A program made the translations under genes and the position numbers. DNA of 64,000 bases. It comes from Halomonas lysinitropha. GTDB lineage: Bacteria > Pseudomonadota > Gammaproteobacteria > Pseudomonadales > Halomonadaceae. The stretch is taken from contig NZ_CABVOU010000038.1 in NCBI RefSeq assembly GCF_902500215.1, positions 1-64,000 on the forward strand. The letters are read 5' to 3'. Within the stretch, counting starts at the first letter, position 1. Every line of letters starts with the position of its first letter. Below the pieces are notes generated by a model, which was not told the origin of the DNA, searched no databases, and saw only the letters and a program-made list of their open reading frames with translations. This document shows, piece by piece, positions 52,890 through 61,693 of this stretch.

Positions 52890-53561
52890 GTGTCGCTGCC
52901 GGAGGAACTCTTCCCTGCCAGCCTGCTAGTGTTCCTGGCGGCGGCCTGTCTCCTGGACCGTCACCTGCTGAGAGCCTGTCTGGCCTTCATCGCCTTCGCG
53001 TTACTGATGTCGCTGGCCTGGTGGCGGCTCGATGCACCCTGGCTGGCACTGGTCGAGGCCATGCTGGGCGCGCTGCTCACCGGTCTCGCCCTGTTCCATG
53101 GTCTGGGCTATCCGGGTACCCGGCCCTCCCTTCCTGTACATGACCAGGAACGTCGCCCTCGCCACGAGGCTCCGGTTCGCTGGCTGGCCGCCCTTGTCTG
53201 GCTGACTCTGGCCGGGGTGGCGGTGTGGGGGATCTCGGGGGATGGCGAGCTCGTCGCGTCGGACGAATTGACGCGACAGCCACTCTTGGCCACGGGGTTG
53301 GCCATCATGGCCCTGGGCCTGTGGGCCTTTGCTCATCACCTGCACCTGCTGCGTCGCCTGCTGGCCTTCAACGTGCTGGGCTCAGGGGTCTTCCTGCTGC
53401 TTGCTGGCCTGGCGGGCCCATCGGTCGAAGTTCAGGGGCTGATCCTGGTGGGATTGGTGGTGGCCCTGATCGGCTCGGTGCTAGGTGCGGCCCTCCTGCG
53501 CCGGCTCCATGCCCTGGACGGCCGTGTGACGCTTGGCGTCGAAGCGGATGAGAGACGATGA
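52890..53561 (+). CDS. DUF4040/MnhC-like subunit of an antiporter-type membrane complex
   Basis: A 223-residue membrane protein that combines two modules: an N-terminal part (residues 1-75) with three helices like the DUF4040/MrpB-type segment (ACLAFIAFALLMSLAWWRLD), and after a basic linker a C-terminal NuoK/MrpC-like three-helix domain (about 120-210; NVLGSGVFLLLAGLAG). GTG start at 52890. It overlaps the next gene by 4 bases. In Mrp and Mbh complexes these small subunits sit between the large pump subunits. A fusion of this kind is typical of an uncharacterised group of bacterial clusters. Confidence 0.75.
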   Translation: MSLPEELFPASLLVFLAAACLLDRHLLRACLAFIAFALLMSLAWWRLDAPWLALVEAMLGALLTGLALFHGLGYPGTRPSLPVHDQERRPRHEAPVRWLAALVWLTLAGVAVWGISGDGELVASDELTRQPLLATGLAIMALGLWAFAHHLHLLRRLLAFNVLGSGVFLLLAGLAGPSVEVQGLILVGLVVALIGSVLGAALLRRLHALDGRVTLGVEADERR

Positions 53562-55030
53562 GTGTGTTATCGGCCGTTCCTCTGGCCGCAGAGACGGCGG
53601 TGCTATGGGTAGCGCTGCTGATTCCCTCACTGCTGGGTCTGCTGGCGTGGCGCTTTCCTCCGCAGCGTATGCGGCCGTTGCTCCTGGTCATTACTCCCTT
53701 GCCGCTGGCGACGTTCTGGCTGCTGCATCGCGTCGCTATGGGAGGCGAACTCGAGGGCGTTTGGTCACTGGGCGAGTTGTTGCTCTACTGGCGCCTGGAC
53801 GGCCTGCGGGGGTTGCTGCTGCTGTTGACTCAGCTGCTGCTGCTGGCCAGCGCGACCTACGCGGTCGGGCATCGGCGGGCCATCGCAGTGGCCGAGCGAA
53901 CCTTCGCCGGCTTCTGGCCACTGCTGGGCGGCCTGGCCACGGCGCTCGGCATCATCTGGGTGGCCGCCGATCTGTTGACCCTCTATGTGGCACTGGAGCT
54001 GATGGGGCTGTGCGCCGTGGGCATGATGCTGCTGCCCGGCAAGCAGGCGGCACTAGTAGCGGGCATGCGCTATCTGCTCTACGCCCTGGTGGGCTCGCTG
54101 GCCTGGCTGTTGGGCGTGGCGCTGCTGCTGGGGGTCTCGGGACGGCTGGACCTGTCCGGGCTGGCAGCTACCACCCAGCCGGGAACGGTGACCAGCATCG
54201 CCATGGCGCTGCTGGCCGCCGGCCTGCTGCTCAAGGCGGCAATCTTCCCGCTGCACGGATGGCTGGCACCGGTTCACGCCAGTGCATGGACCCCGGTAAG
54301 CGCTCTGCATGGCGCCCTGGTGGTCAAGGCGTCCTTCTTCATCCTGATGCAGCTGTGGCAGCGGCTGGTGCCGGAAGCCGTGGCCGCGGCCTGGCTGCTC
54401 GGGCTCCTCGGCAGCATGGCGGTAGTCTGGGGCGGGCTACAGGCCTGGCGGGCCCAGGCGCTCAAGCAGGTGGTGGCGTGGTCCACGGTGGGGCAGCTGG
54501 GATACCTGATGCTGGCCTTCCCGCTGCTGGCCGGCACCTCGGCGGCGGTGGCAACCCTGGCGTGGCAGGCCACCTGGCTGCAGCTGGCTGCGCATGCCAT
54601 GGCCAAGGCTGCGATGTTCATGGCGGCCGGTAACCTGGTGCTGGCCGCCGGTGAGGGCCGCCTCACCGACCTGGCGGGGACTAGCCGGCAGCTGCCGTTT
54701 CCGTTGATGACGTTCGGCATTGCCGCCGTGACCCTGATGGGGCTGCCGCCCAGCGCTGGCTTCACCGCCAAATGGTTGCTGCTGCAGGCGGCGATCCTCG
54801 CCGGGCAGTGGCTCTGGGTCGCGGTGCTGGTGGCCGGTACCTTGCTCTCTGCCGCTTATGTCTTCCGAGTCTTGCGCTGCGCCTTCGTCGAGGACGCGAC
54901 TCGCCAGGAGGTCCAGCCGTTGCCCGCAGGCATGAATCTCATTGCCCTGCTGTTGGCGCTCGCCGCCCTGGGGTTGGGGCTCGGAGCCGACTGGCCGCTG
55001 GCGCTGATCCGTGCCGGAGGCATGCCATGA
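53558..55030 (+). CDS. Proton-conducting antiporter-like subunit (MrpD/NuoN-like)
   Basis: A 490-residue membrane protein of the NuoL/M/N family with about 14 helices. The conserved ion-channel lysines and glutamate are in LYVALELMGLCAVG (Glu of helix 5), LLKAAIFPLHGWLAP (Lys of helix 7) and VVKASFFI; the C-terminal LKQVVAWSTVGQLGYLMLAF segment is also intact. It overlaps its neighbours at both ends (ATGA). It would carry protons or sodium; the complex partners are the other genes of this cluster. Confidence 0.88.
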   Translation: MSVLSAVPLAAETAVLWVALLIPSLLGLLAWRFPPQRMRPLLLVITPLPLATFWLLHRVAMGGELEGVWSLGELLLYWRLDGLRGLLLLLTQLLLLASATYAVGHRRAIAVAERTFAGFWPLLGGLATALGIIWVAADLLTLYVALELMGLCAVGMMLLPGKQAALVAGMRYLLYALVGSLAWLLGVALLLGVSGRLDLSGLAATTQPGTVTSIAMALLAAGLLLKAAIFPLHGWLAPVHASAWTPVSALHGALVVKASFFILMQLWQRLVPEAVAAAWLLGLLGSMAVVWGGLQAWRAQALKQVVAWSTVGQLGYLMLAFPLLAGTSAAVATLAWQATWLQLAAHAMAKAAMFMAAGNLVLAAGEGRLTDLAGTSRQLPFPLMTFGIAAVTLMGLPPSAGFTAKWLLLQAAILAGQWLWVAVLVAGTLLSAAYVFRVLRCAFVEDATRQEVQPLPAGMNLIALLLALAALGLGLGADWPLALIRAGGMP

Positions 55031-56532
55031 GCGGTGGCGTGCTTCTGCTGGCAACCCTGTGCACGTCGCTGTTCACTGCGCTGCTGATCTTCCTGTTGCC
55101 CGAACGGGCCTTCCGGGCGCGTACCGGTCTCAACCTCGGTGCGGCCCTGGTCAAGTTGACGCTGGTGGCCTGGATGGTCTGGGGGCTCAGTCGTGGCCAC
55201 GCTTACGCTCTCGAGTTCCCGGTCCTCGAGGGGCTTGCCTTCGTGCTGCGCGCCGACGCTCTGGGGATCATGTTCGCGGGGCTCTCCTCTCTGCTCTGGC
55301 TGTTTACCACCATCTATGCCATCGGCTACCTGGAGGACTCCCCCAACCGCAAGCGCTTCTTCGGCTTCTTCAGTCTCTGTGTCGCCAGCACCCTGGGCAT
55401 CAGCCTGGCCGGAAATCTCTTCACCTTCCTGATCTTCTACGAGTTGCTGACCCTCTCGACCTATCCCCTGGTGGTGCATCGGGGCACCGCGAAGGCGCTG
55501 GCCGCGGGTGGGGTCTACCTGCGCTTCACCCTGACCGCAGGATTGGTGCTGATGATCGGGATGATCGCCCTGCATGTCCTGGCCGGGGATATCCGCTTCG
55601 GTGAACGGGAGATTCTTGCCGGGCTCGACCTCGATCGCCGACCGCTGCTGGTGGGCCTCTTCTGGGTCCTGATCGCCGGTTTCGGTGTCAAGGCGGCCCT
55701 GGTGCCGCTGCACGGCTGGTTGCCGCGGGCCATGGTAGCGCCGGCGCCGGTCAGCGCCCTGCTGCACGCCGTGGCGGTGGTCAAGGCCGGTGCCTTCGGC
55801 ATCGTGCGGCTGGTCTATGACGTGTACGGTATCGAGTTGAGTGCCGAACTCGGGCTGCTGGCCGGCCTGGTGGCCGTGGCCTCGGTGACCATCCTCTATG
55901 GTTCGCTGCGTGCCCTGGCCCAGCAGGAGCTCAAGCCGCGACTGGCCTATTCCACGGTAAGCCAGGTCGCCTATATCGTGTTGGGTATCGGCCTGTTCGG
56001 CCCGCTGGGCACCATCGCCGCCTTCTCGCATCTGCTTCACCAGGGCCTCATGAAGGTCACGCTGTTCTTCTGCGCCGGCAACTACGCCGAAGAGCTCGGC
56101 ATACACCGCATCGACGATCTCGACGGCGCCGGACGGCGCATGCCGCTGACCAGTCTGGCCTTCACTGTCGGGGCGCTGGGCATGATCGGTCTGCCACCGG
56201 TGGTGGGTTTTTTCAGCAAGTGGTATCTGGGCACGGGGGCGATTCAGGCCGGCATGCCCTGGGTGATCGCCGTGCTGGTCGCCAGTAGCCTGCTCAATGC
56301 CGCCTACTTCCTGCCGATCCTCGGTCGGCTGTGGTTTCTTCCCGGACCCGATCACGGCGTGGGAGAGTGGCCCGAGGAACGCCGTCTGGGTCGACTGGAG
56401 ACACATGCCTGGCTGCTGGTGCCGGCGGTGGCAACGGCGCTCTTCAGCCTGGTGGCCGGCTTGCTGGCGGGCATGCCCTTCAGTCCACTGGAGTGGGCGA
56501 CCCGGGTCGTCAACACGGAGTACCTTCCGTGA
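55027..56532 (+). CDS. Proton-conducting antiporter-like subunit (MrpD/HyfB-like)
   Basis: A 501-residue homologue of the previous protein, in the same NuoL/M/N family: IFYELLTLSTYPLVVH (helix 5 Glu), GFGVKAALVPLHGWLPRAM (helix 7 Lys), VVKAGAFGIVRL, and RLAYSTVSQVAYIVLG. It has no long C-terminal amphipathic helix like NuoL. The ATG at 55027 overlaps the preceding stop and its own stop overlaps the next GTG, so the stoichiometry is probably tightly linked. Confidence 0.88.
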   Translation: MSGGVLLLATLCTSLFTALLIFLLPERAFRARTGLNLGAALVKLTLVAWMVWGLSRGHAYALEFPVLEGLAFVLRADALGIMFAGLSSLLWLFTTIYAIGYLEDSPNRKRFFGFFSLCVASTLGISLAGNLFTFLIFYELLTLSTYPLVVHRGTAKALAAGGVYLRFTLTAGLVLMIGMIALHVLAGDIRFGEREILAGLDLDRRPLLVGLFWVLIAGFGVKAALVPLHGWLPRAMVAPAPVSALLHAVAVVKAGAFGIVRLVYDVYGIELSAELGLLAGLVAVASVTILYGSLRALAQQELKPRLAYSTVSQVAYIVLGIGLFGPLGTIAAFSHLLHQGLMKVTLFFCAGNYAEELGIHRIDDLDGAGRRMPLTSLAFTVGALGMIGLPPVVGFFSKWYLGTGAIQAGMPWVIAVLVASSLLNAAYFLPILGRLWFLPGPDHGVGEWPEERRLGRLETHAWLLVPAVATALFSLVAGLLAGMPFSPLEWATRVVNTEYLP

Positions 56533-58340
56533 GCGATGCGCTTCTTGTTCTGGTGTTGCCGGCCATGCTGATCTGGCCGTTGCTGCTGATGTTGCGGGTG
56601 CCGCTGATGGCGGCCCTGGCCGATCGCGGCCAGCCGCGATTTCCGCTGGATGGGCTCTGGTGCACCGCACCACTGCCCGCCCTGGTGCTGGCACTGAGCG
56701 TCGATGAAGGGGCGCTGGCCCTCGACTGGTGGCTGTTCGGCGGGTTCTGGTTGCTGGATGGGATGCGGGGCACGCTGCTCGTCGTCACGGCATTGCTCTG
56801 GTTGCTGGCCGGTGTCTATGCCCGAGGATATCTGGCCGGCGAGCAGGCCAGAGCGGTGGCCGGCGACGAAGCGGCCGAGGCCAGGCTTATGCGCTTCGCG
56901 CTGCTCTGGCCGTTGACGCTCTGCGGTAACCTGTTGTTGCTCGTCGCCGAGGACATCGCCAGTTTCTATATGGGGTTCTCGGTGATGACCTTTGCGGCTT
57001 ATGGCCTGGTGGTCCACTCGCAGACCCGGGACGCCCGTATGGGTGGCCTGACCTATCTGGTGATGGCGGTACTGGGTGAGGGCCTGATCCTGGCCGGACT
57101 CTTGTGGGGAGCGGGAAGCGCCGGCACCACCACGCTTGGCGGGCTGCGCGAGGGGATGCTCGAAGCGCCGAATGGTGTCTGGATAGGCGTGTTGCTGTGG
57201 CTCGGCTTCGGGGTCAAGGCAGGCGTGGTGGGGCTGCACATCTGGTTGCCACTGGCCCACCCGGTGGCGCCGACGCCGGCAAGCGCGGTGCTCAGCGGGG
57301 CCATGATCAAGGCGGGCCTGATCGGCTGGCTCACCACACTGCCGTTGGGCGAGACAGCCGCCGGCGAGGGTTTCGCCTGGCTGGGGCGGGCCATGCTGGT
57401 GTCCGGCCTGGTGGCCGCCATCGGGGCGGCCCTCTATGGGGTCTGCCAGCGCCACCCCAAGGCGGTACTGGCCTATTCCAGTGTCAGCCAGATGGGCATG
57501 ATCACTGCTCTGGTCGCCATGGGGCTTGTCGCGCCGACACTCTGGCCAGCGTTGTCGGCGGCGGTGGTGCTCTTTGCCGCCCATCACGGCCTGACCAAGG
57601 GGGCGCTGTTCCTCGGAGTGGGTATTGGCGAGCATCCGCCGCGCCTGCCAGCCTGGCTGCTCTGGACACTGCTGGCGCTGCCGGCGCTTTCGCTCACCGG
57701 GGCCCTGGCCTCGGGGCTGGACGCCAAGTGGGCCTTCAAGGCGGTGCTCCACGAGGGCGATTACACGATCGTGGTGACCTGGCTCTCCCTGGCGGCGGTA
57801 GGTACCTCGGCGCTGATGGCCCGCACCCTGTGGTGCCAATGGCATGTCGAGCGCCAGGCGCGCGAGGAGGGGCTCGAGCCGCTGGTGTCGGCCATGCCGC
57901 TGGCCTGGCTGGCGAGCCTGTTGGCTGCGCTGACCCTGCCCTGGTGGTGGGGCGGTGAGTTGGCACTGCGTGGATTGCCACCGCTGGCCGAACTCCCGGG
58001 ACTATTGTGGCCGCTGGCCCTGGGGCTGGCGGGCTCGCTCGGGGTCTGGGCCGTGGCGCGTCGTCGCCCCCTGCATCTTGCCCGGCGGCTGCCGCCCGGG
58101 GATCTCTGGTGGCTGCTGGTAGAGGGCTGGCAGCGGCTGCGAGTGCGGGGGCAGGGCAGCCTGGACCGGCTCGTCAGCGCCCGAGATGTCTGGGTGGCCT
58201 GGTGGGTGGCACGCGAACGCGACGTCGTCCGGGTGCTGGATAGCATGACCCGCGCTGAGGAGTGGCTGCGCCGCCACGCAGCGGTGCTGATGATGGGGGT
58301 GGCCGTGGGACTGGCCCTGCTGATGCTGACATCCACCTGA
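56529..58340 (+). CDS. Proton-conducting antiporter-like subunit with C-terminal extension (HyfB/MrpA-like)
   Basis: A 603-residue member of the NuoL/M/N family, the longest of the three. Pump motifs are FYMGFSVMTFAAYGLVVH (the helix 5 Glu is replaced, here Gly/Phe context), GFGVKAGVVGLHIWLPLAHP (helix 7 Lys), GAMIKAGLIGWL and KAVLAYSSVSQMGMITAL. A C-terminal extension from about residue 470 adds two or three helices and a basic segment. The start is GTG at 56529, overlapping the upstream stop. It resembles hydrogenase-4 subunit B, but no hydrogenase or dehydrogenase subunit is adjacent. Confidence 0.85.
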   Translation: MSDALLVLVLPAMLIWPLLLMLRVPLMAALADRGQPRFPLDGLWCTAPLPALVLALSVDEGALALDWWLFGGFWLLDGMRGTLLVVTALLWLLAGVYARGYLAGEQARAVAGDEAAEARLMRFALLWPLTLCGNLLLLVAEDIASFYMGFSVMTFAAYGLVVHSQTRDARMGGLTYLVMAVLGEGLILAGLLWGAGSAGTTTLGGLREGMLEAPNGVWIGVLLWLGFGVKAGVVGLHIWLPLAHPVAPTPASAVLSGAMIKAGLIGWLTTLPLGETAAGEGFAWLGRAMLVSGLVAAIGAALYGVCQRHPKAVLAYSSVSQMGMITALVAMGLVAPTLWPALSAAVVLFAAHHGLTKGALFLGVGIGEHPPRLPAWLLWTLLALPALSLTGALASGLDAKWAFKAVLHEGDYTIVVTWLSLAAVGTSALMARTLWCQWHVERQAREEGLEPLVSAMPLAWLASLLAALTLPWWWGGELALRGLPPLAELPGLLWPLALGLAGSLGVWAVARRRPLHLARRLPPGDLWWLLVEGWQRLRVRGQGSLDRLVSARDVWVAWWVARERDVVRVLDSMTRAEEWLRRHAAVLMMGVAVGLALLMLTST

Positions 58341-58391
58341 GGCAGTCTCGAGTCTCATCGTGACCGGGCCTTCGGAACCGAGACACGACCA

Positions 58392-58408
58392 GGAGGCCTT
58401 CGGCCTCC
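58392..58408 (+). terminator. Candidate terminator after the antiporter-like cluster
   Basis: GGAGGCC and GGCCTCC form a perfect 7-bp stem with a 3-base loop, about 50 bases after the last gene. No T-tract follows. Confidence 0.4.
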
Positions 58409-58463
58409 AATCGCGCAGGCGAGCCGGAACGCCGGACCGTGAGCTCCTACACCCTTAACCGAC

Positions 58464-58496
58464 CTCACCACTCACCACTCACCACTCACCACTCAC
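58464..58496 (+). repeat. 7-bp tandem repeat (CTCACCA, about 4.7 copies)
   Basis: Four perfect copies of CTCACCA plus CTCAC lie between the antiporter-like cluster and the convergent PhoH-like gene, 23 bases beyond the latter's stop. No coding frame covers it convincingly. Copy number could vary between strains by slippage. Confidence 0.9.
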
Positions 58497-58518
58497 AAGC
58501 GCGAAGCGCGCTCACCTA

Positions 58519-59931
58519 TCAAAGCAGCTCCTCGCCGGCCAGCGCCAGGCGCGAGCGCTCCACGCTCTTGAGGGTCACATGGCCGGCGTGGGGCCAGTCG
58601 CGGAAGTGCTGGACCACCGCCGCCATGCCGCAGGTGTTGGCAGTCAGATACGGCGTGTCGATCTGGCCGACGTTGCCCAGGCAGACGATCTTGGTGTTGC
58701 GTCCGGCACGGGTGATCAGGGACTTGAGCTGCTTGGGCGTGAAGTTCTGCGCCTCATCGATGATCAGGAAGGTGTCGTTCAAGGTGCGCCCGCGCATGAA
58801 GCCGGGCGCGCGGATCTGCACCCGTGAGCCCAGCAACTGGCGGGTGGCGTCCTGGTTCCAGGTGCTGCTGCCGTCGTGCTCGTCGCGCAGCAGATTGTCC
58901 ATGTTGTCGTGGAAGGCCCCCATCCAGGGCGACATCTTCTCCTCCTCGGTACCGGGCAGGAAACCGATGTCCTCGCTCATCGAGATCGGTGCCCGGGTGA
59001 AGACAATGCGCTCGAAGCGCTTGACGTCCAGGGTCTGCTGGAAAGCCGCGGCCAGGGTCATGAAGGTCTTGCCGGTCCCCGCGCTGCCGGCGATGGTCAC
59101 CAGGTCGATGTCGTCGTCCATCAGCAGGTTGAGGGTGAAGTTCTGGCGGCTGTCATGGGCGTGGACCCCCCAGACGCTGGTGCCATGACGGTAGTTGGTG
59201 AGCAACTCGAGGTGGGCGTGCTTGGGTCCCACCTCGCGCGCGATCGCCTCGAAGCTGGCGCCGTTGTCGCTGTCGGAGACCAGCATGCCCAGGTGCCACT
59301 CCCGGGGGATATCGCCGGCCAGTCGATAGACGACCTTGTGGTCCTGGCGCTCGACCTTGACGTCCACCGCCAGGTTGTCCCAGAGGCCGCTTCCGTCGTG
59401 GCCGGCATCGGGATAGATCCGTGCGCCGTCGATCATGGTGTCGCTGTCGTCGAAGGCACGATCGGTAAGATAGTCCTCCACGGGCACGCCCAGGGCGGCC
59501 GCCTTGACCCGCAGGTTGATGTCCTTGGTGACGAGCACCACCGAGGCATCCGGGCGTTCGTCTCGCAGCCGGCAGGTCTCGGCGAGGATGCGGTTGTCGG
59601 GGCTCTCCTCCAGGGGGTCGAGGGGTTTCAGGTCGTTATAGCAGAGCAGGCGCAGGCAGCCATCGGAGCCGTTGAGCCGGGGGATGGGGATGCCGTCGCG
59701 GATCTGGTCGATATCGACGTTGGCGGTGAGATCGGACAGGGTGCGACTGACCTGGCGGGCGGTACGGGCGATCTCGCGGATGCCGTTCTTGTGCTTGTCG
59801 AGCTCCTCGAGCACGGTCATGGGGATGACCACCTCATGCTCGTCGAACTGGTAGAGGGCGGCGGGGTCGTGGATCAGGACATTGGTGTCCAGCACGTAGA
59901 GCCGGGTGGCCTTCTTGTCGATGCGTACCAT
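58519..59931 (-). CDS. PIN-PhoH family ATPase/nuclease
   Basis: A 470-residue two-domain protein: an N-terminal PIN nuclease (about residues 1-150; YVLDTNVLIHDP, then acidic residues in MTVLEELDKHK and VLVTKDINLR) and a C-terminal PhoH ATPase with Walker A AGSAGTGKT and Walker B FLIIDEAQN. This is the YlaK/PhoH2 plan; mycobacterial PhoH2 is an RNA helicase/RNase with a coupled PIN domain. The Met at 59931 follows AGGAGA, so the earlier in-frame Met at 59955 was rejected. Confidence 0.92.
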   Translation of the reverse strand: MVRIDKKATRLYVLDTNVLIHDPAALYQFDEHEVVIPMTVLEELDKHKNGIREIARTARQVSRTLSDLTANVDIDQIRDGIPIPRLNGSDGCLRLLCYNDLKPLDPLEESPDNRILAETCRLRDERPDASVVLVTKDINLRVKAAALGVPVEDYLTDRAFDDSDTMIDGARIYPDAGHDGSGLWDNLAVDVKVERQDHKVVYRLAGDIPREWHLGMLVSDSDNGASFEAIAREVGPKHAHLELLTNYRHGTSVWGVHAHDSRQNFTLNLLMDDDIDLVTIAGSAGTGKTFMTLAAAFQQTLDVKRFERIVFTRAPISMSEDIGFLPGTEEEKMSPWMGAFHDNMDNLLRDEHDGSSTWNQDATRQLLGSRVQIRAPGFMRGRTLNDTFLIIDEAQNFTPKQLKSLITRAGRNTKIVCLGNVGQIDTPYLTANTCGMAAVVQHFRDWPHAGHVTLKSVERSRLALAGEELL

Positions 59932-60158
59932 CGGCGCAGTTCTCCTTGTCGTCATAGTATCGACACTGCCGGCGCCCGATGTCAGCGACGTGACAGGAGC
60001 CCCGCGGTGTCGTCCCGCTCGATACGACGTTCACCTCCTTTGCTGTGGCCCTGCCTGGTTGGATGCTTGTCTAATGACAAGGTGCCATCCGTCTTTCGAG
60101 CATGGCCGGTGCTCGAGCATGCGGCAACGCAATGTTGCGGTGGACACTCAACGCTATC

Positions 60159-61193
60159 TCAGCGAGTCTCCTCGACCTCCTGGAAGATGCGCTCCATGTC
60201 CAGGGTGGAACGCTGGCCCAGGTCGTCGAAATGCTCAGCGAGCCAGGTCTCGGCGGCTTCCCGCCCCAACTCATGCAGGTGGCAGAGAAAGCCCCATTCG
60301 GCATTGAGCTTGCTTGAGGCGGAGAGATGAGACAGTGGCTCGTCGCCGCTGAGATGATGCAGGCGGGCCTCCCCGTAGCAGCCGATGTCGATGTCATGTT
60401 CGCCGAGCAGCTTCTGCAGCATCACGATCGTGCGCACCTCCTTGATCAGGGCGGCATTGAAGGTGATCTCGTTGAGCCGGTTCAGGATGTCCGCGGCGCT
60501 AGTGGGTACCTCCTGGCGGTACATGGGGGTGATCTGCACCACCAGAATGTCGCCTGCGCTGCAGTCGTGCAGCAGCGGCGTGAGTGAGGGATTGCCCATA
60601 TAGCCGCCATCCCAGTAGGACTCGCCGTCGATCTCCACCGCCTGGAAGACCGTGGGCAGGCAGGCCGAGGCCATCACTGCATCCAGGCTCATCTCCTCGC
60701 GTGTGAAGATTCTCTGCTTGCCGCTGCGCACGTTGGTGGCGGTAACAAAGAGTTTGAGGTCCTTGCAGGCACGGACCCGTTCGAAGTCGACCCGCTGGGC
60801 GACGATGTCGCGCAGCGGATTGAAGTTGAAGGGATTGAACTGGTAAGGCGAGACCAGTCGGCTCATCAGGTCGAGGGCGATGTAGCCGGGGGAGTGGTCG
60901 AGGCTCCAGTTCCCGGTCAGCCTGTCCAGCGGGGTGCGGCGCACGGGACTCGTCATCCCGGCGCGGCTGACGGCTCTCCAGAAATCACGCAGGGCCACGC
61001 GGGCGGTCGATTCGTCGCCACGGGTCAGGGCGTCGGCCATCACCACACCGTTCATGGCACCGGCACTGGTGCCACTGATGCCCTCGATCTCGATGCGCTC
61101 ATCCTCGAGCAGACGGTCCAACACACCCCAGGTAAAGGCGCCGTGGGCACCGCCACCCTGCAGGGCCAGATCGACCCGTTTCTTCTCGCTCAT
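60159..61193 (-). CDS. Patatin-like phospholipase family protein
   Basis: A 344-residue hydrolase. The patatin dyad is visible: oxyanion loop GGGAHGAFTWG near the N-terminus, nucleophile Ser in GTSAGAMNG (about residue 42), and catalytic Asp in DGGYMGNP (about residue 195). No signal peptide or membrane anchor is seen. It resembles the RssA/YchK-type bacterial patatins with a C-terminal helical extension. The substrate is probably a phospholipid or acyl ester. Confidence 0.9.
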   Translation of the reverse strand: MSEKKRVDLALQGGGAHGAFTWGVLDRLLEDERIEIEGISGTSAGAMNGVVMADALTRGDESTARVALRDFWRAVSRAGMTSPVRRTPLDRLTGNWSLDHSPGYIALDLMSRLVSPYQFNPFNFNPLRDIVAQRVDFERVRACKDLKLFVTATNVRSGKQRIFTREEMSLDAVMASACLPTVFQAVEIDGESYWDGGYMGNPSLTPLLHDCSAGDILVVQITPMYRQEVPTSAADILNRLNEITFNAALIKEVRTIVMLQKLLGEHDIDIGCYGEARLHHLSGDEPLSHLSASSKLNAEWGFLCHLHELGREAAETWLAEHFDDLGQRSTLDMERIFQEVEETR

Positions 61194-61285
61194 CTCCGCT
61201 CCTTGGCCTGGGCGGCCCGGCCAGGCCGCCGCTGCAATGCATCAATACCAGCATAACGGTAGCAGCGGTGAGCGGCCAGCGGCTC

Positions 61286-61681
61286 TCAGGCCTGAATCAT
61301 CACCTGGTCGCCTTCGAGGCCCACCGGCCAGGTGCGCAGCTTCACGTCATCGTTCTCCAGGCATTGGCCGTCGGCGAGTCGGAAGTGCTGTTTGTAGATT
61401 GGCGAGGCCACCACCGGCTCGCCCTGGAGGTCGCCGACGATACCACGGGCGATGACGTTGGCGTTGGCGAAAGGGTCATGGTGGTCCAGGGCAAAGAGCT
61501 CGCACTCGTGGTCGGCCTCTCCCGGCGTGTTCGGGCCGACCGGAATGTAGAAAATGGCGATCTGGGCGGGGCCTTCGTCGGTCTCGATCCAGGCGGCGAT
61601 GCCGGAGAAGGGCACCAGGTCGTCACGGTGGCACAGGGGTTGCCAGGTCTGGGTCATGATCTTGGCTGCTGCAGTGGTCAT
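61286..61681 (-). CDS. nirD: Assimilatory nitrite reductase small subunit NirD
   Basis: A 131-residue Rieske-fold protein that lacks the iron-sulfur ligands of true Rieske proteins, as NirD does. Segments PLCHRDDLVPFSGIAAWIE, ELFALDHHDPFANANVIARG and ASPIYKQHFRLADGQCLE match the family. GGAG precedes the ATG at 61681. It lies 12 bases after nirB on the same strand and completes the NADH-dependent nitrite reductase. Confidence 0.93.
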   Translation of the reverse strand: MTTAAAKIMTQTWQPLCHRDDLVPFSGIAAWIETDEGPAQIAIFYIPVGPNTPGEADHECELFALDHHDPFANANVIARGIVGDLQGEPVVASPIYKQHFRLADGQCLENDDVKLRTWPVGLEGDQVMIQA

Positions 61682-61693
61682 GGGAAAACTCCT

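Noticed and set aside
54856..56694. 612-codon minus-strand open frame opposite the antiporter-like genes
   Set aside because: Hydrophilic Gln/His/Arg-rich shadow frame of hydrophobic membrane-protein genes.
52890..58340. DAB-type inorganic carbon pump (DabA/DabB)
   Set aside because: No DUF2309 (DabA) gene is next to the NuoL-like genes, and there are three large pump subunits instead of one.
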